The translations under genes and the position numbers were made by a program. Positions 17,323 to 25,508 of a stretch of DNA of 55,861 bases are shown here, piece after piece (the stretch's first letter is position 1; each line of letters starts with the position of its first letter). Source of the stretch: Bifidobacterium biavatii DSM 23969 (GTDB taxonomy: Bacteria; Actinomycetota; Actinomycetes; Actinomycetales; Bifidobacteriaceae); NCBI RefSeq assembly GCF_000741165.1, contig NZ_JGYN01000007.1, positions 1 to 55,861 on the forward strand, given 5' to 3'. Below the pieces are notes generated by a model. The model made no database searches. It saw only the letters and a program-made list of their open reading frames with translations, and had not been told where the DNA came from.

Positions 17323-18582
17323 ATGACTGCTGTTGAATTCATCGAACCGATCTCCCACGAGGACGGCGTGGTCCAGGCCAAGGCGCTGTTCGCCAAGACC
17401 TACGGCTCCGAGCCGGAAGGCGTGTGGGCCGCTCCGGGCCGCGTCAACCTGATCGGCGAACACACCGACTACAACGCGGGCCTGTGCCTGCCGATCGCCC
17501 TGCCGCACCGCACGTTCATCGCGCTCTCCCCGCGCGAGGACACCAAGGTGCGCGTCGTGTCCGACGTGGCTCCCGACAAGGTCGCCGAAGCTGATCTCGA
17601 CGGTCTTAAGGCTCGCGGCGTGGACGGCTGGTCCGCGTATCCGACCGGCGTGGCGTGGGCGCTGCGCGAAGCCGGCTTCGACGCCGTCAAGGGCTTCGAC
17701 GCCGCGTTCGTCTCCTGCGTGCCGCTCGGTTCGGGCCTGAGCTCCTCCGCTGCCATGACCTGCTCGACCGCGCTGGCGCTCGACGACGTGTACGGCCTCG
17801 GCTACGGCTCCACCGATGCCGGCCGCGTCACGCTCATCGACGCCGCCATCAAGTCCGAAAACGAGATGGCCGGCGCCTCCACCGGTGGTCTCGACCAGAA
17901 CGCGTCCATGCGCTGCACCGCCGGCCACGCGATCCGCCTCGACTGCCGTCCGGGCCTGACGCCGCTCGAAAGCGTCTCCCAGCAGGAGTTCGACCTCGAC
18001 AAGTACGGTCTCGAACTGCTCGTCGTCGACACGCAGGCCCCGCATCAGCTCAACGACGGCCAGTACGCCCAGCGCCGCGCCACCTGCGAGAAGGCCGCCG
18101 AGTTGCTCGGCGTTGCCAACCTGCGCGAGATCTCCGAACAGGTCGAAGCCGCGTCCGATCCGGCCGCGGCACTCGCCGATGTGCTCGCCAAGGTCGCCGA
18201 ACTCGGCGACGAGACGATGGTCAAGCGCGTGCGCCACGTTGTCACCGAAATCGGCCGCGTCGACCAGTTCGTCCACGCGTTCGCTGCGGGCGACATCAAG
18301 ACTGCCGGCGACCTGTTCAATGCGTCGCACGATTCGCTGCGCGACGACTACGAAGTCACCGTGCCCGAACTCGACGTGGCCGTGGACACCGCCCGCGCCA
18401 ACGGCGCGTACGGCGCCCGCATGACCGGCGGTGGCTTCGGCGGCTCCATCATCGCGCTCGTCGACAAGGGCCGCGGTCACGAGGTCGCCCAGCTCATCGC
18501 CGACGAGTTCGCCAAGCGCGGCTTCCACGCGCCGAGGGCACTTGCCGCGGTCGCTGCTCCGTCAGCGAGCCGTGAAGCGTAG
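17323..18582 (+). CDS. galK: galactokinase
   Basis: 419 aa. It phosphorylates galactose at C1 with ATP. GHMP-kinase motifs are present in order: the galactokinase signature GRVNLIGEHTDYNAG (about residues 37-51), the ATP loop PLGSGLSSSAAM, and the C-terminal motif GARMTGGGFGGSIIAL. It is the last gene of deoR-galT-galK, with AGAAAGAGA before the ATG at 17323. A perfect 14-base hairpin with a T-run lies about 75 bases after the stop codon. Confidence 0.95.
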   Translation: MTAVEFIEPISHEDGVVQAKALFAKTYGSEPEGVWAAPGRVNLIGEHTDYNAGLCLPIALPHRTFIALSPREDTKVRVVSDVAPDKVAEADLDGLKARGVDGWSAYPTGVAWALREAGFDAVKGFDAAFVSCVPLGSGLSSSAAMTCSTALALDDVYGLGYGSTDAGRVTLIDAAIKSENEMAGASTGGLDQNASMRCTAGHAIRLDCRPGLTPLESVSQQEFDLDKYGLELLVVDTQAPHQLNDGQYAQRRATCEKAAELLGVANLREISEQVEAASDPAAALADVLAKVAELGDETMVKRVRHVVTEIGRVDQFVHAFAAGDIKTAGDLFNASHDSLRDDYEVTVPELDVAVDTARANGAYGARMTGGGFGGSIIALVDKGRGHEVAQLIADEFAKRGFHAPRALAAVAAPSASREA

Positions 18583-18611
18583 GCGATTCCGCGCGACACG
18601 CCCGGGCGTAC

Positions 18612-18640
18612 TTACGAAAAACTGAAAAACGTATTACGAT
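18612..18640 (+). promoter_or_regulatory. possible promoter between galK and the efflux gene
   Basis: TTACGA (18612-18617), a 17-base spacer and TACGAT (18635-18640). If active, it lies directly before a terminator-like hairpin and would create an attenuated leader for the efflux gene. Both boxes are imperfect. Confidence 0.3.
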
Positions 18641-18656
18641 CGCGTCTCGTCTTGAT

Positions 18657-18705
18657 AATCGCATGCCATATGGTGTCTTGTTCGCCGTATGGCATGCGAT
18701 TTTTT
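18657..18705 (+). terminator. intrinsic terminator (or attenuator) after galK
   Basis: AATCGCATGCCATA (18657-18670) pairs perfectly over 14 bases with 18688-18701 and is followed directly by a run of T. Confidence 0.75.
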
Positions 18706-18843
18706 GTTGCCGATCGTGACCCGGACGTTAGGGGTTGTCGGCGCTCGCCAACGAAGCCGCACACCGCATCCCGCGGTGCGCGGCCGCATGTCCGGACGGG
18801 CGCCGCGCGACGGCAGCGACATCGATTGAAGAAGAGGATTCCG

Positions 18844-20343
18844 TTGTCCGTCAATCAGGCAACCATTCGTAAGAACCAACTGTCCGACGACGCGTTCGTG
18901 CCGGACGCGCCCAAGCATTTCGACCATCCGCACAAGATCATGCTCGGCCTGTACATCAGCGTGTTCCTGGGCATGCTGTCGGAAACGTCCATGAACATCA
19001 CCTTGCCCGATCTGATGACCGATTTCGGCATCTCGTCCGGCACCGCGCAGTGGATGGTCGTCGGCTACATGCTCGCCATCGGCGTGGTGCTGCCGTGCGT
19101 GGGCTTCATGCTCAAATGGGTCAAGGCCAAGACGCTCGTATTGTTCGCGCTGGTATGCTTCCTGATCGGTGCGATCGTATGCACTGCCGCCCCCACGTTC
19201 CCGATCCTGCTGGCCGGCCGTATCCTGCAGGGCATCAGCACCGGCATCGTGCTGCCCACCATGTACGCGGCGATCATGCGCGTGTTCCCGCCGCACAAGA
19301 TCGGCGCAGCGAACGGCGTCGCGGGCCTCGTCATCATGTTCGCGCCCGTCATCGGCCCGACCATCGCAGGCGCGCTCATCGGCGCATTCTCGTGGCGTGC
19401 GATCTTCGCGCTGTTCGCCGTCGTCGCGATCATCGCGATCGCATGCACGGCGCTGTTCTTCGTCACTCCGATCGAACGCACGCGTCCGAACGTCGACGTG
19501 ATCTCCATCCTCGCCTCGGCGATCGGCTTCGGCTGTCTCGTCGCCGGCGTGAGCCTGATCAGCGACATGGGCTTCTCCGCCGTCGTCATCGGCCTGCTGG
19601 TCGTCGGCGTGATCGTGCTCGCGTTCTACGCCCGCCGTCAGCTCACCATCGCCGACCCGCTGCTCGACCTGCGCGCGCTCGGCATCGCGGCGTTCCGCAC
19701 GCCGGCCATCATGATCAGCTGCTCGTTCTCCTGCACGCTCGCGTTCATGTACCTCGTGCCGCAGGAACTGCAGCGCGGCATGGGCCTGAGCTCCACCGTC
19801 GCCGGCCTGCTCATGCTGCCCGGTGGCGTGATCAACGCGCTGTGCACGCTCGCAGCCGGCCGCATGTTCGACCGTCACGGCGCCAAACGTCTCGTCTGGG
19901 CGGGCTCAGTGCTGTCCATCATCGGCGGCGCGTTGTTCTGCGCGATCGGTGTGTCCACTCCGGTCGCCCTGTTCCTTGCCGCGCACATCATCGTGATGGT
20001 CGGTATCCCGTTCATCCAGCAGTCCGCACAGTCCGCGGCGCTCAAGTCGCTGCCCGGCCATATGGCCGCCGACGGCAGCACGATCATGAACACCATGCAG
20101 CAGGTGTGCGGCGCGATCGCCACCGCCGTGGCCACCTGCCTGCTCGGCCTCGGCCAGACGAACTACACGGCCGCCGGCGGCACGAATCCCGCACAAGGCT
20201 TTGTGGACGGCTCCCGCTACGGCTACCTGTTTGGCATGGCGCTCGTGGTGATCGTGTTGGCGCTCTCCTTCCTGCTCAAGGAGCGGCATGACGAGCCGAA
20301 GCTCGTGCCGGTGCACGTGGACGCCGAGACCCTGGCCGTCTGA
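18844..20343 (+). CDS. MFS multidrug efflux transporter, DHA2 (14-helix) type
   Basis: 499 aa. It is a proton-coupled drug exporter by family. After a ~30-residue hydrophilic N-terminus there are about 14 hydrophobic segments. LPDLMTDFGISSGTAQWMVVGYMLAIGVV is the usual first-helix/loop region, shown here only as a location (about residues 55-85). The motif C-like region contains GPTIAGALIGAFSWRAIF. The TTG at 18844 is proposed as start because AAGAAGAGGA lies 5 bases upstream and no ATG suits better. The frame is open upstream to 18652, across a hairpin, so longer forms cannot be excluded. The substrate is not predictable. Confidence 0.85.
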   Translation: MSVNQATIRKNQLSDDAFVPDAPKHFDHPHKIMLGLYISVFLGMLSETSMNITLPDLMTDFGISSGTAQWMVVGYMLAIGVVLPCVGFMLKWVKAKTLVLFALVCFLIGAIVCTAAPTFPILLAGRILQGISTGIVLPTMYAAIMRVFPPHKIGAANGVAGLVIMFAPVIGPTIAGALIGAFSWRAIFALFAVVAIIAIACTALFFVTPIERTRPNVDVISILASAIGFGCLVAGVSLISDMGFSAVVIGLLVVGVIVLAFYARRQLTIADPLLDLRALGIAAFRTPAIMISCSFSCTLAFMYLVPQELQRGMGLSSTVAGLLMLPGGVINALCTLAAGRMFDRHGAKRLVWAGSVLSIIGGALFCAIGVSTPVALFLAAHIIVMVGIPFIQQSAQSAALKSLPGHMAADGSTIMNTMQQVCGAIATAVATCLLGLGQTNYTAAGGTNPAQGFVDGSRYGYLFGMALVVIVLALSFLLKERHDEPKLVPVHVDAETLAV

Positions 20344-20409
20344 CATCGACGATGCGCGCGGGTTCCGACCCGCCGGCCCCGTCCGTCGTGAGACGGGAAA
20401 CATGAGATG

Positions 20410-20446
20410 CGGGTGTCTTCCATATACTGGAAGACACCCGTTTTTT
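20410..20446 (+). terminator. intrinsic terminator after the efflux gene
   Basis: A 13-base perfect stem (20410-20422 with 20428-20440), a 5-base loop and TTTTTT. It lies 20 bases before the ACT-domain gene, so that gene must have its own start nearby or be read through. Confidence 0.85.
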
Positions 20447-20466
20447 CGTCTCGATCAGGGAGCTTC

Positions 20467-20739
20467 ATGAACAAGGCAATCATCACCGTCGTCGGCAAGG
20501 ACACCGTCGGCATCATCGCACGCGTCTGCACTTACCTGTCCCAGCACAACGTCAACGTGCTCGACATCTCCCAAACCATCATCGACGGTTTCTTCAACAT
20601 GATGATGATCGTCGACTACGCGAACTCCGACAAGGAATTCAGCGCCATGGCCGGCAATCTCGAGGATCTCGGCGACGACATCGGCGTGCGCATCCGCTGC
20701 CAGCGCGAGGAGATCTTCACCAAGATGCATCGTATCTAG
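20467..20739 (+). CDS. small ACT domain protein (UPF0237 family)
   Basis: 90 aa, a single ACT domain. It begins [22 protein letters not shown], the ligand-binding beta-alpha turn, shown here as a location (residues 3-24), and continues [14 protein letters not shown] domains bind amino acids or similar small ligands. The gene is paired with the UPF0210 gene 32 bases downstream, a pairing kept in many Firmicutes and Actinobacteria. That suggests a regulatory or carrier role for the partner, but no function is established. AGGGAG lies before the ATG at 20467. Confidence 0.85.
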   Translation: MNKAIITVVGKDTVGIIARVCTYLSQHNVNVLDISQTIIDGFFNMMMIVDYANSDKEFSAMAGNLEDLGDDIGVRIRCQREEIFTKMHRI

Positions 20740-20771
20740 TCTCGCCGGACCGAACCGAAAGGAACGCAACC

Positions 20772-22136
20772 ATGCTGAATATCATGGAGGTCCACGAGAC
20801 CAACCAGATGATCGAGCAGGAAAAACTCGACGTGCGCACCATCACCATGGGTATCTCGCTGCTCGACTGCGCGGCCGACACCGTCGACAAGACCTGCGAC
20901 AACATCTACCGCAAGATCACTACGTACGCCAAGGACCTTGTCGCCACCGGCCAGGCCATCGAACAGGACTACGGCATCCCGATCGTCAACAAGCGCATCA
21001 CCGTCACCCCGATCTCGCTCGTCGGCGCCAGCTCCTGCAAGACCTCCGCGGACTTCGTCAAAATCGCCCATGCGCTGGACCGCGCGGCCAAGGAGGTCGG
21101 CGTCGACCTCATCGGCGGCTACTCGGCGCTCGTGAGCAAGGCCATGACCCCGGCCGAGCGCCTGCTCATCGAATCGCTGCCGCAGGCCCTGACCGAAACC
21201 GACATCGTCTGCTCGTCCGTCAACGTCGGCTCCACCAAAACCGGCATCGACATGAACGCCGTCGAGCTGCTCGGCCGCGTCATCAAGGACATCGCCTACA
21301 ACACGCGCGACAATGACTCGTACGGCTGCGTCAAATTCGTCGCGTTCTGCAACGTGCCCGACGACAACCCGTTCATGGCAGGCGGCTTCCACGGCGTGAC
21401 CGAAGGCGACGCGGTCATCAACGTGGGCGTATCCGGGCCGGGCGTCGTCTCGCGGGCTTTGGACGCCGCGAAGGGACGCGATTTCGAGTTCCTGTGCGAA
21501 ACGATCAAGCGCACCGCGTTCAAGATCACGCGCGTCGGCCAGCTCGTCGCGCAGGAGGCTTCGCGGCGGCTCGGCGTGCCGTTCGGCATCATCGACCTGT
21601 CGCTCGCCCCGACCCCGGCCGTAGGCGACTCGGTCGGCGAAGTGCTCGAGAAGATCGGCCTCGAACAGGTCGGCGCGCCCGGCACCACTGCGGCGCTCGC
21701 GATGCTCAACGACCAGGTCAAGAAGGGCGGCATCATGGCGAGCAGCTATGTCGGCGGCCTGTCCGGCGCGTTCATCCCGGTCTCCGAAGACAAGAACATG
21801 ATCGATGCGGCGGCCTCCGGATGCTTGACGCTCGAAAAGCTCGAGGCGATGACCTGCGTGTGCTCGGTCGGCCTCGACATGATCGCCATCCCCGGCGACA
21901 CGACCGCGGCCACGATCTCCGGCCTGATCGCCGACGAGGCGGCCATCGGCATGGTCAACCAGAAGACCACCGCCGTGCGCGTCATCCCCGTCTACGGCAA
22001 GGGCGTGGGCGAAATGGCCAACTTCGGCGGACTCATGGGCTACGCGCCGATCATGCCGGTCAACAACACCTCGTGCGAGGCGTTCGTGACCCGCGGCGGC
22101 CGCATTCCCGCGCCGATCCACTCGTTCAAGAACTGA
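20772..22136 (+). CDS. UPF0210 family protein (PFL-like), function unknown
   Basis: 454 aa, soluble. It matches the conserved UPF0210 family along its whole length: [19 protein letters not shown] near the start, [33 protein letters not shown], and [17 protein letters not shown]. The fold resembles glycyl-radical (pyruvate formate-lyase-like) barrels, but no activity is established. AAAGGAA lies 9 bases before the ATG at 20772. It follows the ACT gene closely, and the pair is probably one transcript ending at the hairpin at 22149. Confidence 0.88.
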   Translation: MLNIMEVHETNQMIEQEKLDVRTITMGISLLDCAADTVDKTCDNIYRKITTYAKDLVATGQAIEQDYGIPIVNKRITVTPISLVGASSCKTSADFVKIAHALDRAAKEVGVDLIGGYSALVSKAMTPAERLLIESLPQALTETDIVCSSVNVGSTKTGIDMNAVELLGRVIKDIAYNTRDNDSYGCVKFVAFCNVPDDNPFMAGGFHGVTEGDAVINVGVSGPGVVSRALDAAKGRDFEFLCETIKRTAFKITRVGQLVAQEASRRLGVPFGIIDLSLAPTPAVGDSVGEVLEKIGLEQVGAPGTTAALAMLNDQVKKGGIMASSYVGGLSGAFIPVSEDKNMIDAAASGCLTLEKLEAMTCVCSVGLDMIAIPGDTTAATISGLIADEAAIGMVNQKTTAVRVIPVYGKGVGEMANFGGLMGYAPIMPVNNTSCEAFVTRGGRIPAPIHSFKN

Positions 22137-22148
22137 ACATTCGACGTC

Positions 22149-22186
22149 GCCCCTGCACCGGATTCGATTCGGGCAGGGGCTGTTTT
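22149..22186 (+). terminator. intrinsic terminator after the UPF0210 gene
   Basis: GCCCCTGC (22149-22156) pairs with GCAGGGGC (22173-22180), followed by TGTTTT. Confidence 0.7.
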
Positions 22187-22240
22187 ATGCTCGGGTGTCG
22201 GATTACGTACAGTGCGCACGGAATATAAGAGGTGATGGTG

Positions 22241-22891
22241 ATGATGGAACAGACGGAAGCGCAGCAGAACCCCGAGGCCAAGGTCGAGAAGATGTTCGAA
22301 TACGGTTATCGCAAGTCGAACTACGGTCCGGACGAGCTTGTGACCGACGCGCACGGCAACCCGATCAGCGTGGTCGACGCGATGCTGTCCGCCGAGGACG
22401 CCGCCAAGGCCGAAACCGCCACCCCGCACTTGTGCTACTACAGCCCGCGCATCCCCGGCAACACCGGTTCCGCCATCCGCCTGTGCGCGGTGACCGGCAC
22501 CATCCTGCACCTGGTCGAGCCGCTCGGCTTCAACCTGCGCGACACGAAGCTGCGCCGCGCCGGCCTCGACTATCACGACATGGCGCACGTCGTACTCCAC
22601 CCGAACTTCGACAACCTCGTCGAATCCATGCCGAACTCGCGCATCATTGCGTTCACGGCCCACGCCACGAAACTGTACACCGAGGTCGAATACAAGCCGA
22701 CCGACATCCTCCTGTTCGGCCCCGAACCGGGCGACATCCCCGATCCGATGGACATCATGGCCGGCCCGCACGTCGCCGAACAGGTGAGGCTTCCGATGCG
22801 TCCGTCCCTGCGCTCGCTCAACCTCACCAACTGCGCGTCTATCGCCATTTACGAGGCTTGGCGGCAGCTCAATTTTGCCGGCGGCAGATAA
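22241..22891 (+). CDS. trmL: tRNA (cytidine/uridine(34)-2'-O)-methyltransferase TrmL-like
   Basis: 216 aa, SPOUT family. It would methylate the ribose of the wobble base in tRNA-Leu. The conserved parts are PRIPGNTGSAIRLCAVTG (motif 1), LVEPLGFNLRDTKLRRAGLDY, LLFGPEPGDIP (motif 2), and the knot region RLPMRPSLRSLNLTNCASI (motif 3). The first ~65 residues are an extension beyond the ~150-aa E. coli enzyme. Several start codons are stacked (22232 GTG, 22235, 22241 and 22244 ATG). AGAGG at 22228-22232 gives the best spacing to 22241. Confidence 0.88.
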   Translation: MMEQTEAQQNPEAKVEKMFEYGYRKSNYGPDELVTDAHGNPISVVDAMLSAEDAAKAETATPHLCYYSPRIPGNTGSAIRLCAVTGTILHLVEPLGFNLRDTKLRRAGLDYHDMAHVVLHPNFDNLVESMPNSRIIAFTAHATKLYTEVEYKPTDILLFGPEPGDIPDPMDIMAGPHVAEQVRLPMRPSLRSLNLTNCASIAIYEAWRQLNFAGGR

Positions 22892-22924
22892 ACAGTCGAC
22901 GACCGGTAAACGATTTCGCATCGT

Positions 22925-23824
22925 ATGAACGATCTTCAACACAGCGAACCCGTCTGCCGCAAGCTCGCCGCATGGTGGGACGCGAACGCGCGCGACCTGC
23001 CGTGGCGGTTCGGCCGCGCGACCCCGTGGGGCGTGCTCGTCTCCGAAGTCATGAGCCAGCAGACGCAGATGAGCCGCGTCGTGCCGTACTGGGAGACGTG
23101 GATGCGCGCGTGGCCCGACGCGGCGGCGCTCGCGGACGCGACCACGGCCGAAGTGATCACCGCGTGGGGACGGCTCGGCTATCCGCGGCGCGCGCTGCGC
23201 CTGCAGGAATGTGCGCGCGTGGTGCGCGACCGGTACGCCGACGAGCTGCCTCGCACGTATGACGGGCTAATCGGACTGCCTGGCATCGGCGACTATACGG
23301 CGTCGGCGGTGCTGAGTTTCGCGTTCGGCGAGCGGATCGCGGTGATCGACACGAATATCCGGCGCGTGCTGTCGCGCGTGTTCCGCGGCGCGGAGTCGTT
23401 GGGCGGGGCGGCGACGCTGGCCGAACGTGACTTGGCGAATCGTGTGCTTCCGACTGATGCCGCACGGTCGGTGACGTGGAACCAGTCGGTGATGGAACTT
23501 GGCGCAACCGTATGCACCGCGAAGAATCCTCTGTGCGACGAATGTCCGGTGCGCGACGACTGTACGTTTCTCGCCGCGGGCCGACCTGGCTTGGGGGAGC
23601 GACGCACGCGGCCGCGCCAACGGTTCGCTGGCACCGATCGGCAGGTGCGCGGGCTGGTATTGAACGCGTTGCGTAATCTGCCGGCCGACGAAACGGTGCT
23701 GACGCGTGCGCAGGTCGAATCGTTGTGGGCCGATCATATCCAGCTCGACAAGTGCGTTGCCTCGCTGGACGAGGACGGGCTGATCGAGATGCTGCCTGGC
23801 GGGGGAGTGCGGCTGCCTCGCTGA
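22925..23824 (+). CDS. mutY: A/G-specific adenine glycosylase MutY
   Basis: 299 aa. It removes adenine mispaired with 8-oxoguanine. It has the HhH-GPD fold with catalytic Glu41 (EVMSQQTQ), the helix-hairpin-helix LPGIGDYTASAV (118-129) and catalytic Asp142 (VIDTNIRR). The [4Fe-4S] loop uses Cys197, Cys204, Cys207 and Cys213 with the normal 6-2-5 spacing. The C-terminal Nudix-like domain that reads 8-oxoG in E. coli (350 aa) is absent; instead about 75 different residues follow. Such short MutY proteins occur in actinobacteria. It starts 33 bases after trmL, with no strong ribosome site visible. Confidence 0.9.
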   Translation: MNDLQHSEPVCRKLAAWWDANARDLPWRFGRATPWGVLVSEVMSQQTQMSRVVPYWETWMRAWPDAAALADATTAEVITAWGRLGYPRRALRLQECARVVRDRYADELPRTYDGLIGLPGIGDYTASAVLSFAFGERIAVIDTNIRRVLSRVFRGAESLGGAATLAERDLANRVLPTDAARSVTWNQSVMELGATVCTAKNPLCDECPVRDDCTFLAAGRPGLGERRTRPRQRFAGTDRQVRGLVLNALRNLPADETVLTRAQVESLWADHIQLDKCVASLDEDGLIEMLPGGGVRLPR

Positions 23825-23983
23825 CGGTCGTGATACTGACAGCCGTACGTTGCGCGTGGCCTTGCGCGTGACCGCGTGACTTGCGCTGATTGCGCGAGCG
23901 GGTGAATGCTGGTCGCGTTCTCCCGTCGCTGACCCGTGCCGCTGGTAGGTTGGAGTTGGTTGGCGTTGAGAGAGGGCACGGTG

Positions 23984-24625
23984 ATGCAGATGGCGGATGG
24001 GTTCACGTTCAACGATGACGTCAGTTCGGATTCGACCGGCAAATGGCGGGATCCCGGCGATCCGCTGCCGTCCGTGGATCCGCTCGCGCCGGTGGACGTG
24101 TCCTTGGACGATGCGGGTGATACGGACGGCACAGACGCGTCGGGCGCTGACGGCGACCTGCCGCCGGTTGACTGGTCCGATCCCGTGCAGGCGTGTTCGG
24201 AAACCGGCGAGTTTGCGCTGGACGACATTCCGTCGATCAACGAGTTCATGGCCGACGTGAGCGGGCTTGGCGATAAGGCCGGGCTGCCGATCGTTCGTCT
24301 CGCAGTCATGCAGGGCACGTATCTAGCGTCGGTGATGGCGACGCGCATTCGCGGTGGGTTCCTGCTGGCATTGGGACGCCGTCAGAAGGACGCGCAGGAA
24401 CGCGCGCGGTTCGAACGGACGGCCCTCGCCTTGTTCAACGCGCACAGCTGGCGGGACATGCAGGACCTGTTTCCCGACGTCGCCGCGTTCGACGAACTGA
24501 TCGATCGTCTGGAACGCACCGGACAGCCGCAGACCGCCGCCATCGACCACGATTTTCCGTATCTGGTGCGCGTATTCCGCGATCAGGACGGGCGTATTGA
24601 CATCGCGTTCGACGAGCGGCCGTAA
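23984..24625 (+). CDS. conserved hypothetical protein
   Basis: 213 aa, function not recognised. The first ~90 residues are acidic and probably disordered (many Asp, Ser, Pro). The second half, from about residue 100, looks folded and helical: a GLGDKAGLPIVRLAVMQGTY segment, a basic patch, and a C-terminal DFPYLVRVFRDQDGRIDI. No signal peptide or clear membrane segment is seen. The ATG at 23984 is taken because GAGAGAGGG lies 8 bases upstream; the frame extends further upstream. It sits between mutY and a membrane protein gene with no clear functional link. Confidence 0.6.
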   Translation: MQMADGFTFNDDVSSDSTGKWRDPGDPLPSVDPLAPVDVSLDDAGDTDGTDASGADGDLPPVDWSDPVQACSETGEFALDDIPSINEFMADVSGLGDKAGLPIVRLAVMQGTYLASVMATRIRGGFLLALGRRQKDAQERARFERTALALFNAHSWRDMQDLFPDVAAFDELIDRLERTGQPQTAAIDHDFPYLVRVFRDQDGRIDIAFDERP

Positions 24626-24731
24626 CCGGCAGGCGATTGCGACGCGACCGCAACGCGTCTTTGATCGAACACCTTTATTGAAGGACCCGTGCGCGTCCCG
24701 GACGGCCGGCCGAGCTTCGTAAGACGTGGTA

Positions 24732-24737
24732 TACACT
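24732..24737 (+). promoter_or_regulatory. -10 box TACACT, probably giving a leaderless mRNA
   Basis: TACACT ends 8 bases before the ATG at 24746, matching the spacing of other leaderless genes here. Confidence 0.4.
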
Positions 24738-24745
24738 GAATGACT

Positions 24746-25411
24746 ATGGCACAGCGGAAGTCGGGGCGACCAGTCGGATCCAGCGCGTCCAATCAGCGCA
24801 ATCGCAAGCCCAGCAAACGACAGCGGGCGATCTATCGTCGTCGCCGCATCGTCGCTGTGCTGGTGCTGGTTGTGGCGTTGTCGCTGATTTCGTTCTGCAT
24901 ATACAGTCTCGGCCGCGGTCTCGGCGCGGTCGGCGACGCGCTGGGATACGGCGAGCGGGTCGCGCTCAGCCGCAAGTCGGTGCCCGATCCGATCAAAACC
25001 AACGACATCACCGATTGTTCGTCGGCGAACGTCGAGCTGACGCTCACCCCGGCTTCGCAAAGCGTTGCCGTGGGCGGATCACTGGACTTCACGGCCACGA
25101 TCACGTACACCGGTTCCAGCAAGGCTGGCTGTTTGATCGACGGTTCCGATTCGAGCCGCGTGCTTACGATCACGTCCGGCAAGCAGACGATCTGGCGGTC
25201 CGACGTGTGCGAATCGGACTCGCGCATGCTGCTCATGGCCAAGGGCGATTCGGACAAGCAGACGATCACGTGGAATGCCGATTCGACCGGCGCGAAGTGC
25301 GTGGCCGACTCGGAACTGCCGCGCGTGAACGCCGGCACGTACACCGCGCAGCTGAGCCTCAAGGACTTCCCGAAGACGGTCAGTGATCCGGTGACGATCA
25401 CCGTGCAGTAG
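24746..25411 (+). CDS. single-pass membrane protein with an extracytoplasmic beta domain, function unknown
   Basis: 221 aa. A very basic N-terminus (about 35 residues, many Arg/Lys) precedes one transmembrane helix (about residues 37-58, VLVLVVALSLISFCIYSLG). The outside domain of about 150 residues is beta-rich and resembles an immunoglobulin-like fold (VELTLTPASQSVAVGGSLDF), with four Cys that could form disulfides. It ends with DPVTITVQ. The family is not named. An ATG at 24740 is possible, but 24746 fits the -10 box better. Confidence 0.65.
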   Translation: MAQRKSGRPVGSSASNQRNRKPSKRQRAIYRRRRIVAVLVLVVALSLISFCIYSLGRGLGAVGDALGYGERVALSRKSVPDPIKTNDITDCSSANVELTLTPASQSVAVGGSLDFTATITYTGSSKAGCLIDGSDSSRVLTITSGKQTIWRSDVCESDSRMLLMAKGDSDKQTITWNADSTGAKCVADSELPRVNAGTYTAQLSLKDFPKTVSDPVTITVQ

Positions 25412-25508
25412 CGGGGGAGCAGCAGGGCGGGCCGTTGCCGGTGGTCGCCGGTTCATTCGTGCGATTGGGTTGTTGTTTGTGGATTGCCGGCATTTCAGAA
25501 TCGGCGTT

